A stretch of 31,835 nucleotides of DNA, taken from positions 1-31,835 of the IMG/VR virus record IMGVR_UViG_3300047457_000907, one strand, 5' to 3'. A program made the position numbers and the translations under genes. Of the stretch, positions 13,916-22,317 are shown in pieces (within the stretch, counting starts at the first letter, position 1; every line of letters begins with the position of its first letter). Origin of the DNA: a virus. A model generated the notes under the pieces. It worked only from the letters and a program-made list of their open reading frames with translations, searched no databases and was not told where the DNA came from.

Positions 13916-15295
13916 ATGTCCAAAACGAACATCAATGATTTTCTGGTCGAAGGCTACCGCAGTGCCGCGCCAAACGGCACGGTGACCAGCCAGGAACGCC
14001 TTCAAGAAGTCTTCCGCGATGTCGACAACCGTGCCTTGGACCGGGAGTTGGACTTCCAGGAGCTGGACTACAAGCACCTCTTCGAGCGAATCATGCCGAA
14101 GCAGGTGTTCGACCTGTTCAACTCCTCCGGTCGCATCCAGAGCAAGGAGCAGCTGAAGCCGCTCAAGGAATCGGCGGAGGCCGCCATCAAGGCGAGCTAC
14201 TTCGACCAGTTCCTGGATCGCTGCGTTACTCGTCAGCTGTTGCAGTTTACCTGCGACATGGCCCCCACCCTGCTCCGCAGCTTGGTGACGCGGGTTGACG
14301 CCCCCTGCTCCGCGTACAACGACCGCAAGTTGTGCGAGTTCCCGATGGATCCCCCGCCGGATCTGTGTGGGAAGTCGGAGGAGGACGAGGAGCCGGCGCG
14401 GTTCTACCAGCTGGGTCGCCAGCGTTGCTGGACGATGCCGAAGCCGAACTACGTCAGCTTCAGCTTCGCCCTCCATCGCAACCTCGTGTGCGTGGATCCA
14501 ACGGGTGAAGTTCGTCGACAAATCGAGCAGCGTGTTCGCTGGTTCGACATCATCGACGAGAAGAATGCCGCTCGCCTGATGTTTGACATCAAGGGTGCTG
14601 GCATGTGTCAGTATCCCTACAGCTACGACGGCACGACCTACTCGTCAGGCTACAAGGGTGCTGCCGCTGGAGCCCCGTGGGCCAACGTGGTCGAAGACGC
14701 CGACCTTAAGCTGAACGGTTGCAGCGAAGCACCGCTGTGTGCCATCGAGCAGGTGTACGAGGACATGCGTGATCCGTACAACTGTTTCCCGCTGGACTGC
14801 GGCAACGGCTTCCAGGTGATGCTGACCCGCGACTGCCAGAAGTACCCGTACCTCGACATGATCGCACCAAAGTCGGTAACCCGCACGCTGGCGGGCGAAG
14901 ACTGCGATTGTGCTCAGGTGACGGATCGTACTGCACGCGACGGTTGGTCGACGAATCCGCTGATGAGTCGCTGGGTGTACGACGAACTGGTGAAGTTCTA
15001 CAAGAGCGGCAGCTATGTCGACCTGGGTGGAACGACCCGCACCTACAACGACGCCCAGGCGGCCTATGCGGCGGCAAACACCTACTTGGTGTCGAAGTCG
15101 ATGGCGGAGACGTTCGGCTTCATGGTCGACTTCGACGTATCGACTCGCGAACTTTCGGGCACCGACACTTGGCAGTACTTTGATCGCGGCGTCACCTGGA
15201 TGCGGCGGTACGAGCGGAAGGCCAGCTACATGTGGCTTCGTCCCTGGATGACGCTGCTGGTTCGTGCCTTCGGAACTGCCGATCCGCTGGCGTAA
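13916..15295 (+). CDS. major capsid protein (cysteine-rich)
   Basis: 459 residues after an AGGAGG site, directly downstream of protease, scaffold and decoration genes. The N-terminal region is helical and charged (EVFRDVDNRALDRELDFQEL) and may act as a delta domain or N-arm. The rest mixes strands and helices, with IAPKSVTRTLAGEDCDCAQV and a C-terminal RYERKASYMWLRPWMTLLVR. I count 15 cysteines, which is unusual for a capsid protein. Identity rests on gene order, size and lack of other functions, as the sequence is not close to a family I can name. HK97 fold is assumed, not seen. Confidence 0.75.
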   Translation: MSKTNINDFLVEGYRSAAPNGTVTSQERLQEVFRDVDNRALDRELDFQELDYKHLFERIMPKQVFDLFNSSGRIQSKEQLKPLKESAEAAIKASYFDQFLDRCVTRQLLQFTCDMAPTLLRSLVTRVDAPCSAYNDRKLCEFPMDPPPDLCGKSEEDEEPARFYQLGRQRCWTMPKPNYVSFSFALHRNLVCVDPTGEVRRQIEQRVRWFDIIDEKNAARLMFDIKGAGMCQYPYSYDGTTYSSGYKGAAAGAPWANVVEDADLKLNGCSEAPLCAIEQVYEDMRDPYNCFPLDCGNGFQVMLTRDCQKYPYLDMIAPKSVTRTLAGEDCDCAQVTDRTARDGWSTNPLMSRWVYDELVKFYKSGSYVDLGGTTRTYNDAQAAYAAANTYLVSKSMAETFGFMVDFDVSTRELSGTDTWQYFDRGVTWMRRYERKASYMWLRPWMTLLVRAFGTADPLA

Positions 15296-15321
15296 CTTCC
15301 TTTCAGAAAGTGGGGTGATGG

Positions 15322-15753
15322 ATGGAAGATGTTCAATTGAAGCGAGGTCCCGGTCGTCCTCCGAAGACGGCAGTGCAGCAAGCTGCCCTGCTTCAGCAGA
15401 TGGAGTCGCCTGGGCCTCGCGAGGACGATTCGACACAGGCTCGCATTCGCTCTCTGGAACTCCAGCTGCGGGCGTTAAGCGGTCGTCGTGAGAGTCGCGA
15501 AGAGGTGGCTGATAAGGCACGCCAAATCGTTGACAGGATGTTCACCGCTCGGGTCGAAGGTGGAGCTAACCAGTGGCGAGTGCATAACTCGCGTTACAAG
15601 GACGCTCATGGCGATCCGGTGACGCATGACTTTTGGTCCGACGCCAAGGACCCGGAGTCAGCACGCGCTGACTACAACCGCCGCAATGGCCGTTACTGGT
15701 CGCCCGATGAGGGTGACGATCCCCTGAAGTTCGAGCTGATCACGGAGCAGTAA
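15322..15753 (+). CDS. hypothetical protein with AT-hook-like motif
   Basis: A 143-residue hydrophilic protein. Near its start is KRGPGRPPK (7-15), an AT-hook-like GRP core. A helical, charged segment follows (ARIRSLELQLRALSGRRESR), and the C-terminal half reads RYKDAHGDPVTHDFWSDAKD and YNRRNGRYWSPDEGDDPLKF. It lies between the capsid gene and the first fibre gene and overlaps the latter's start by one base. A DNA-binding head protein or head completion factor is possible; no family is recognised. Confidence 0.65.
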   Translation: MEDVQLKRGPGRPPKTAVQQAALLQQMESPGPREDDSTQARIRSLELQLRALSGRRESREEVADKARQIVDRMFTARVEGGANQWRVHNSRYKDAHGDPVTHDFWSDAKDPESARADYNRRNGRYWSPDEGDDPLKFELITEQ

Positions 15754-17810
15754 TGGCGAACGTCAAGCCAGCGGCGAAAAAGTTTTCTCCACTGGACTCT
15801 GACGGGAATCAGATACTGGTCGGAGCTTCCATTCCGCCAGGGAAGTTTCCTGTTGGCAGCCAGTTTTTCCATGATGGCAACTCCATCCTCTACGTCTATG
15901 CAGAGGATGGATGGCAGGCGACTACGGGCGCGAGTGGAGTCGTCGACTCTTTTCTTGGCCTCGCGGACACGCCAAACGGGTACTCCGGTCTAGCGGAGCA
16001 GTTCGTCTGCGTTCGGGCTGACCAAGCGGGAATTGACTTCGTCAATCCATCGGTCGCCACCTCTCGATTGGTGCCGATGGAGGGAGCGTCCTCTGGTGCT
16101 GCTGGTGCAAAAGGGCTGGTTCCAGCCCCTTCCGCCGGCCAGCAGGGCCGCTTTCTTCGGGCCGATGCTTCTTGGCAGAATGTGGTAACGAACGAGGTCG
16201 AGGTCACGCGAGGTGCAGGCCCTCCTGTGGGCTTGCCTGCATCGACCAATGACCTCTATGTTGACATTTCGGCAGCTAACGTCTGGTATTCGACCGGCTC
16301 GCTCTGGGAGAAGATCCAGATCCCGCAGGTGGCTGATGTCTATGCAATCATGCCTGGGACGTACCCGTCGAATCCTTCCGCCCCCACGCCGGCTGAAGCC
16401 GCCAGTTATGCGGCGAGCATCGGGCTGGTTGGGCCAACGGTACTGTCCTACTCAGGCGGAGGCACGGCGACGGACCCTGCTTTCGCCTGGTTCATCGACA
16501 CTGTGGGGTCTGCGGTCTGTGTTCGAGACCTGACGGCCCAGAAAGGCGATCCGGGACCAACGGGTCCAGCGGGTCCCGCCGGCGTCGTGTGGAGGGGGCA
16601 GTGGTCGTCTGGCACAAACTATGCGATCAATGACGCGGTTTATTACCAGGGATCTTCCTGGCGTGCGTTGCAGGCGAACGTCAACGTCACTCCGTTTGCT
16701 GGTGCCAACTGGGCACTGATCGCCCAGAAGGGCGCAGACGGTGTCGCCAGCGATGGGGACAAGGGAGATATCACGGTCTCCTCCAGCGGCACGGTCTGGG
16801 CAATCGACGCAAATGCCGTGACCTACTCAAAGATGCAGGATATCTCGGCGGCATCTAGGCTGCTGGGCCGCGGTTCTACGGGCCCTGGCGACCCTCAGGA
16901 GATCACGCTCGGCACTGGCCTCTCCATAGTCGGCAGCACGCTTACTGCGTCCTATGTGGTCCCTGATGGGGACTATGGCGACATTCAGATCAACCTGGGG
17001 CAGTGGAGAGTCGATGAGGACGCGAATATCGCGTTCAACTCGGCAAACATTGGCTCAGCAGGCGGAGGAGGCGCACAGCTTCACTCTTCGTCCCTCAACT
17101 TGCTTGAGCTTCGTTCAGGCGTCTCGGCCCAGAAGTTTGCTGTTTACAACGCCCACACCTCAAGCGTCTCCTTTGAGCGGCTTGCGATTGGTTGGTCTGG
17201 CAATACAGCGAGACTTGGTACAGAAAAGGGTGCTGGAGGAGGCTCAGCAAGGCCGCTGGCGATCCAGACGGACAGTGTCGAGCGTATCGGCGTATCGGCC
17301 ACAGGTCAGATTACGTTCAATCAGTCCTACACGTTTCCGACAGCGAACGGTGCAAATGGTCAGGTGCTAAGTGCCACATCAGGTGGGACACTTGCTTGGG
17401 TGACGCCGGTCTCAGGCGAGCCCGACGCCTTCTACCATCTGATCGTCTCGTCGACGCCACACGGGCTGACCACCGGCAATGTCGGGCATCCCGTCTTTGG
17501 CGACCAAGCCTATGACGATGTTGACACTGAGTCTTGGCCGACCGGCATATTCGCTGAGTACATCAGTCCGACTCAGTTCCGATTTGCCTCTTACGGGCAG
17601 GCGGTTCTCGTTCCAGTGGCCCTGTTTGAGTCAGGCTACTCAGTCGCGGCGGATGGCAGGTTTGTATTTTGGGACAAGAGCGACCTGAAATACAAGAAGA
17701 ACAAGCCATCCGACTCTGACCCGCGGACAGGGCCTCTCTTGATGGTGAACGAGCAGGTCGGGTCTGCCTACAACTGCCTGGTTATCGCATTGGGTCCAAA
17801 CTCATGGTAA
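15753..17810 (+). CDS. modular tail fibre protein 1 (collagen-like, fibre repeats)
   Basis: 685 residues. The N-terminal part has the fibre motif KGLVPAPSAGQQGRFLRADA (about 119-138). Four collagen-like GxP triplets follow (GDPGPTGPAGPAG, from 265). A carbohydrate-binding-like module at 279-330 reads RGQWSSGTNYAINDAVYYQG, then [17 protein letters not shown] is near 335. A module at 422-551 runs to FNQSYTFPTANGANGQVL, and the C-terminal module from about 570 has HGLTTG, FVFWDKSDLKYKKNKP. Modules recur in the two other large fibre genes nearby. It probably forms trimers that contact the host surface. The gene overlaps its neighbours at both ends. Confidence 0.8.
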   Translation: MANVKPAAKKFSPLDSDGNQILVGASIPPGKFPVGSQFFHDGNSILYVYAEDGWQATTGASGVVDSFLGLADTPNGYSGLAEQFVCVRADQAGIDFVNPSVATSRLVPMEGASSGAAGAKGLVPAPSAGQQGRFLRADASWQNVVTNEVEVTRGAGPPVGLPASTNDLYVDISAANVWYSTGSLWEKIQIPQVADVYAIMPGTYPSNPSAPTPAEAASYAASIGLVGPTVLSYSGGGTATDPAFAWFIDTVGSAVCVRDLTAQKGDPGPTGPAGPAGVVWRGQWSSGTNYAINDAVYYQGSSWRALQANVNVTPFAGANWALIAQKGADGVASDGDKGDITVSSSGTVWAIDANAVTYSKMQDISAASRLLGRGSTGPGDPQEITLGTGLSIVGSTLTASYVVPDGDYGDIQINLGQWRVDEDANIAFNSANIGSAGGGGAQLHSSSLNLLELRSGVSAQKFAVYNAHTSSVSFERLAIGWSGNTARLGTEKGAGGGSARPLAIQTDSVERIGVSATGQITFNQSYTFPTANGANGQVLSATSGGTLAWVTPVSGEPDAFYHLIVSSTPHGLTTGNVGHPVFGDQAYDDVDTESWPTGIFAEYISPTQFRFASYGQAVLVPVALFESGYSVAADGRFVFWDKSDLKYKKNKPSDSDPRTGPLLMVNEQVGSAYNCLVIALGPNSW

Positions 17811-20356
17811 AGACGATTCGCTCGACGAAGGACAACGTAATATCCGTAGTCGGCACTGGAAACGTCGCTGTGGACGACCAGCGTTTTGCTGCCGCAGTCG
17901 CTGCTGCGAATCTGTACTTCACCAATACAGGTCGCTCGGCAACGATTCTGATTGACAGAAACGTCCACATCTTCTCTGACCATGTGTTCACCAGCCCGAC
18001 TGGCCTTGAGTGTACAAAGGGCAGTTGGCTGGTTCGCGAGTTTGCCGGCCCGGTCGTTCCGCAGGGCACTACCTGGAAGGGCGCATGGTCATCAGCGACC
18101 TCCTACGTTCCCAACGACATCGTCACGCACAACAGCGTGTCTTGGAGGGCATTGCAGGCGAACACCGCCCAGCCACCTTCCAGCGGCTCGAACTGGACGC
18201 TCGCATCTGGTCGCGTTTCCTATGGCGGAATTCAGGGATCGCTACAGTACCAGTCTTTGGCGAGCGGGACCATCTCAGACATCGCCTCCAGCGGTGGTGC
18301 CGTCATAACTACCAGCGCGGCGTATCCGTTGGCAGCTGGCGATTGGGTTCTGGTGTATGGGTTTAATCAGCTGACCGACGTAACGCCTCACACGCCTGGA
18401 CTTCCACAGTACCCACTAGAAATCCACCAGATAAATCGCTCGGTCGTCGGAAGCCCGTATACCTATATCTTCAACAACTTCCTTGACGATCCATTCATCA
18501 CAAGTGGTGGGCAGGCTCCAAGAGTTGCCAAGTTGCCCGTTATCCAGGGGGTGCGGATCCGCAATTTCAATTATCGAATGAAGACTGGGTCACTGTCAGC
18601 GAGTGGAGAGGCTCTGTATTTCCAAGGCTGCGTCGACATCGAAATGTCGAATTGCTCATTTGGTTCGCCGGTTCCGGGAACTGTTCGGTTCTTCTGCTGT
18701 TCACAGATTCGCCGCCAGGGCTGCTTCTGGGGCAATCTGGAGAACTTTGAGCTTGACTCGGACAACGGCGACCTCTCCGTCTACGGAATCAATGACTCCG
18801 TGGTTACGTCCGCTGATGTCCAGGGTTGCCGTTTTGGGGCACTGCGGCACGCTTACACAACAGGCGGAGCAAGCTTTCCTGGCGGTGGCCGTGCCGGCAG
18901 TACTAAGGATGTACTCATTCAGGGCTGCACATTCGGAAACAATGGCCGACAGACATCTGGTGGTAGTTGGTCGGGGATGGTGATGATCAACCCTCATGCA
19001 GAGGGCCGGCGCATCACGATCTGCGACAACCAGTTCAATGTCCCTGGAGAGGCAAACATACAGAACCGTGCGATAGCGGTGAGATGGCGCGATGCCATCA
19101 TTCGCAACAACACATTTAACTGCGGCCCTGCTGCAACCCCTGTCGCGATCTACGCGACAAGGGCAACGGTTTCCAACAATACATTCAATGGCGGATTACG
19201 ATGCGAGGTGATCAATCCCGGCACTAACGCGAACGTAGACCGAGTCCGCTTTACAAACAACACGTTTCGTCGGTTCTACTCTCCTGCCATCTACATCAGT
19301 ACTGGCACGGACCACGAAATCACTGGCAACTCATTTGAGGACTGTGCTTACGCAGCGACCGGCGGCTATAGCCAAGCGATCATCCAGGTGGCGGGCCTGT
19401 CCGGTTCTGGGACGATCAAGATCAAGGACAACAGCCTGAACAAGTACAGCAACCTGTACTCAATCGATACCGGCCCTCTGACAACGGGCCAGATCACGCT
19501 GGAGGGAAATCTCTGCCAGGGCTACGGCAACCTCTCGATGGGCCTTAACAGGACGCTCGGGACTACAGGCGGCATTGAGATGCTGAACTTGTCTCGGAAC
19601 AACACCGCAGTTCGCGTTGTGGTCGTCAACCAGGCATCGCACGGAATCAGCTCCGGTTCAATTGGACGCCCGATCACTACCTCACACACGGTCTATGACG
19701 ATACAGTCCTTGGGACTGAGATTGCAGGCGTGCTTGGCGATGTGATTGGCACGAATCACTACATCCTGTATGCACCGGGTGAGTTGTTTGAGATATCATC
19801 GTCGATGATTGATAACTCGTATGTCTTCCCGACAAGCGGCAGGGACCTGTTCTGGGACGCATCGGTAGCAAAGTACAAGCCGGTGAAGCCTGGCGACTCC
19901 GCACCCGATGCGTCGTTCATCCTGCGGATTCACTCCTACTCCGCGACGACAGCAGTCGTATCGGTGCCAGTTGCCAGTCAAGGCAGCCTGATGTTCAGGC
20001 AAGACGCTATCCAGCTGCGTGTCGGTGACGAGGGGTCAAGCCTGTCGACAGGAACGCGGCTTTATACGATGAGAATGCCGTACAACATGAAGCTGGCCCA
20101 AGTGCGTGCGAGCCTTGGTTCGGCCCCAGCTGGGTCATCGGTGCTGGTGGATATCAACAAGTCGGGATCATCGATCCTGTCAACCAAGCTGGCAGTGTCA
20201 GCTGGTCAGCTTTCCAGCGTCACCAGTGCGCCGGCAGCTGTCCTTAGTGACCAGATGCTGCCGTCAGATACTGAAATAAGCATCGACATTGATCAGATTG
20301 GCAGCACAACACCAGGATCCGGCCTGAAGGTGTGGCTGATCGGAAGCAGGTACTAA
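17804..20356 (+). CDS. tailspike-like protein with parallel beta-helix
   Basis: 850 residues. Residues 88-135 carry the same carbohydrate-binding-like module as the fibre before it (TWKGAWSSATSYVPNDIVTH, SWRALQAN). Residues about 335-570 are a right-handed parallel beta-helix of pectate-lyase type, with coil repeats such as IIRNNTFN, ATVSNNTFNG, VRFTNNTFR, HEITGNSFED and ITLEGNLCQG. A C-terminal module (about 600-710) matches fibre 1 (SHGISSGSIGRP, GRDLFWDASVAKYKPVKPGD). Beta-helix tailspikes often bind or cut surface polysaccharides; no catalytic residues can be assigned. Its ATG overlaps the previous stop (ATGGTAA). Confidence 0.8.
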   Translation: MVKTIRSTKDNVISVVGTGNVAVDDQRFAAAVAAANLYFTNTGRSATILIDRNVHIFSDHVFTSPTGLECTKGSWLVREFAGPVVPQGTTWKGAWSSATSYVPNDIVTHNSVSWRALQANTAQPPSSGSNWTLASGRVSYGGIQGSLQYQSLASGTISDIASSGGAVITTSAAYPLAAGDWVLVYGFNQLTDVTPHTPGLPQYPLEIHQINRSVVGSPYTYIFNNFLDDPFITSGGQAPRVAKLPVIQGVRIRNFNYRMKTGSLSASGEALYFQGCVDIEMSNCSFGSPVPGTVRFFCCSQIRRQGCFWGNLENFELDSDNGDLSVYGINDSVVTSADVQGCRFGALRHAYTTGGASFPGGGRAGSTKDVLIQGCTFGNNGRQTSGGSWSGMVMINPHAEGRRITICDNQFNVPGEANIQNRAIAVRWRDAIIRNNTFNCGPAATPVAIYATRATVSNNTFNGGLRCEVINPGTNANVDRVRFTNNTFRRFYSPAIYISTGTDHEITGNSFEDCAYAATGGYSQAIIQVAGLSGSGTIKIKDNSLNKYSNLYSIDTGPLTTGQITLEGNLCQGYGNLSMGLNRTLGTTGGIEMLNLSRNNTAVRVVVVNQASHGISSGSIGRPITTSHTVYDDTVLGTEIAGVLGDVIGTNHYILYAPGELFEISSSMIDNSYVFPTSGRDLFWDASVAKYKPVKPGDSAPDASFILRIHSYSATTAVVSVPVASQGSLMFRQDAIQLRVGDEGSSLSTGTRLYTMRMPYNMKLAQVRASLGSAPAGSSVLVDINKSGSSILSTKLAVSAGQLSSVTSAPAAVLSDQMLPSDTEISIDIDQIGSTTPGSGLKVWLIGSRY

Positions 20357-20369
20357 AGGAGGGGCAGAG

Positions 20370-20687
20370 ATGCGCGAATTGATTCTGGTTCTGCGTGAAC
20401 TGATTGCAAAGTCTAAGGATGGAACGGCTACATTCGTGGACTGGCTCCGTGCAGCAGACGCAGTTATTCATCTGCTGTTGGACTCGCAGATGGGATTTGG
20501 TGAGACTCATTCCGTGGAGGAGGAACTAGAATTGCGCGAGGTAGCTGCTGAGCTTATGGGTGAGCCTGGTGGCGGTGCCAACCTCGGCGTTGCTGGATCA
20601 ATCTTTCTGAGGATCCTGCTCGGCTATCTGGTCAATCAGTTTTTGGACAAGGCCAGCGAGGAGTCTTCGGATGATGCCTCTGCGTAG
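20370..20687 (+). CDS. small protein with one C-terminal membrane segment
   Basis: A 105-residue protein behind AAAGGAGG. The N-terminal part is helical and mixed-charge, the middle acidic (THSVEEELELREVAAELMGE), and residues about 74-93 form a hydrophobic helix (LGVAGSIFLRILLGYLVNQF) before an acidic tail. One membrane segment and the following secreted protein and peptidase raise the possibility of a holin-like lysis component, but it may equally be a membrane-interacting virion protein. It overlaps the next gene by 17 bases. Confidence 0.6.
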   Translation: MRELILVLRELIAKSKDGTATFVDWLRAADAVIHLLLDSQMGFGETHSVEEELELREVAAELMGEPGGGANLGVAGSIFLRILLGYLVNQFLDKASEESSDDASA

Positions 20688-21357
20688 GTCTTTTTTGGGT
20701 GTGTTATCATGCTTCGCCGCAGTGGCGGTTGCATTCGTGGGTGGGGCGGCCCAAGTACAGCAGCAGGTTGCCGTGACCACCAATTCAAGCACCTATGTGC
20801 AGACTGCTCCACCCTCATCTCCGGGTTCGGATATCACTTGGGAAATCCGTGACCCTGTCGGCCATCCATTTCTTGCAAGCAGCGACAACAGGTCCATCGT
20901 GTTCTTTACAGAGGGCCTGTCTAGGATCGTGGTGGTCTGCGATGTGATTGACTGGGACGCTCGCAAGCGAGACAGAGTCGAAACAGTCGTCACTCCAGGA
21001 GTTACCCCCGGCCCAGTTGTTCCAGTGCCGCCTACTCCAACTCCCAGGCCAAGTGGTTTTGCTGGCGAAGTATACGACCAGGCGATGCCGGTGAGGCGAC
21101 CGTCCGAGGCCATCAAGCTCTCGGACAATTATGAGAATGTCTCAGCGCAGATAGCTGCGGGTGGAATAACCACAGTTGAGGCAGCGAACGAGGAAATCGC
21201 TCGACAGAATAAGGCACTTAAACTTGGCCCTGAATGGAGGCCATTTGGTGCTTGGATCGGCTCGCAGTTCGACCAGAAGGTTGACGAACTGCCCGAGGCC
21301 CACGACATGATGCACGAGACTTCGATTGGCCTAGGCGCAGCTGGGGGCAGGGAATGA
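20671..21357 (+). CDS. secreted protein with N-terminal signal peptide
   Basis: 228 residues. The start is a textbook signal peptide: basic MMPLRRSF, hydrophobic LGVLSCFAAVAVAFVGG, and a probable AAQ cleavage region near residue 28. LSC is not followed by a lipoprotein-like mature end. The mature part has a beta segment (SDITWEIRDPVGHPFLASSD, SRIVVVCDVIDWDARKRDRV), a Pro/Thr-rich linker (PGPVVPVPPTPTPRPS) and a helical C-terminus. The family is not recognised. It is coupled at both ends, overlapping the papain-like gene by 4 bases (ATGA). An envelope-acting role in lysis or exclusion is conceivable. Confidence 0.65.
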   Translation: MMPLRRSFLGVLSCFAAVAVAFVGGAAQVQQQVAVTTNSSTYVQTAPPSSPGSDITWEIRDPVGHPFLASSDNRSIVFFTEGLSRIVVVCDVIDWDARKRDRVETVVTPGVTPGPVVPVPPTPTPRPSGFAGEVYDQAMPVRRPSEAIKLSDNYENVSAQIAAGGITTVEAANEEIARQNKALKLGPEWRPFGAWIGSQFDQKVDELPEAHDMMHETSIGLGAAGGRE

Positions 21358-22316
21358 GTGAGAACTTGGGCTGGATTCCACCAAGCGAGCGCGACCTGAC
21401 TCAACGCCGGATGACCCTGGCGTTTGATCGGGAAACGCCTGCCTTCGGTGAGGCCAACCCTTTTCTCATGGAACTGCCCAAGGAGGCCCTCCTCTACAGC
21501 CTGGAGATCAAGGCCACGGGCAATCTCCTGCCGCGTTACTACCAGTTGAGTGGGTCGTGTGTCGGCTTCGCTGGTGCCAGGGCCTACTGCTTGGCCCAGT
21601 GTGGAGATGTCGTCCACCGTGGCGACAGGGAAGAGATCAAGCTGGTGCATCCGTTGCCCACCTACGGCAAAGGTCGTCAGCTGGCAGGATACCGCAGTAA
21701 GGGCGAGGGCAGCTTCGGTGCTGCACAGGCAAGAGCTGTCAAGGAATGGGGCATGCTGGCTCTGGACGATCCTCGCCTTCCCAAGGCCACGCTAACAGAC
21801 GGTTGGCTGAAGTGGTCCTCAAAGACAGAGATTGACTGGAGCTACTCGCCGCAGTGGCCTGTGAAAGAGTCGACGCTGTTCGAGGATGCCAAGAATCACG
21901 TTATTCATTCCGTCTCCAGAGTACGGACGCTCTTGGAGCTAAAGCAGGGCCTAGCCCAGGGTTATGCAGGGACGATGGCTTGCATGTTCGGATCGAAGAA
22001 CATGCGGGTGAGAGATGGCTATCTCATCGCGCCCTGGGATACACGCTGGGCGCATCAGCAAACCATTGCTGGCTATACGGAGCATCCTGTGCATGGCGAC
22101 CTTTTCGCGATAGACAATCAGTGGAACAAGAACGCCCATCCATCGTGTCCCAAGTTGTCCAGTATCGGCTCCGGCGTGAACGGCAGCTACTGGGTGACGG
22201 GAGACACGATGAAGAAGATACTCGCGAGCGAAGACTCCGAGGTGTTCCTGCATAGCAATACCGCTGGCTTCCCTCCACGCAAGATCAGCTGGGGCAACAT
22301 GGGGATCGGAGAATAA
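21354..22316 (+). CDS. papain-like (C1-fold) cysteine peptidase
   Basis: 320 residues with a papain-type signature in the correct order: [14 protein letters not shown] with C69 as nucleophile and Q64 as a possible oxyanion residue, [11 protein letters not shown] with H234, and AIDNQWNKN with N255 and W257. There is no signal peptide. The fold would hydrolyse peptide bonds; the substrate could be host peptidoglycan crosslinks, a host surface protein or a virion protein. It is not a CHAP or NlpC/P60 sequence by motif. It overlaps the secreted-protein gene by 4 bases and is followed 1 base later by fibre gene 2. A virion peptidase or an atypical endolysin are both open. Confidence 0.7.
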   Translation: MSENLGWIPPSERDLTQRRMTLAFDRETPAFGEANPFLMELPKEALLYSLEIKATGNLLPRYYQLSGSCVGFAGARAYCLAQCGDVVHRGDREEIKLVHPLPTYGKGRQLAGYRSKGEGSFGAAQARAVKEWGMLALDDPRLPKATLTDGWLKWSSKTEIDWSYSPQWPVKESTLFEDAKNHVIHSVSRVRTLLELKQGLAQGYAGTMACMFGSKNMRVRDGYLIAPWDTRWAHQQTIAGYTEHPVHGDLFAIDNQWNKNAHPSCPKLSSIGSGVNGSYWVTGDTMKKILASEDSEVFLHSNTAGFPPRKISWGNMGIGE

Positions 22317-22317
22317 C

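Noticed and set aside
13148-14521. 457-codon open frame on the minus strand
   Set aside because: It lies antisense to the scaffold tail, decoration and capsid genes, has Arg/His/Leu-rich composition typical of antisense reading of G+C-rich codons, and has no motif.
16545-16583. Collagen-like GxP triplets as a true collagen domain
   Set aside because: Only about four triplets are present; this is a short linker, common in phage fibres, not an extended collagen helix.
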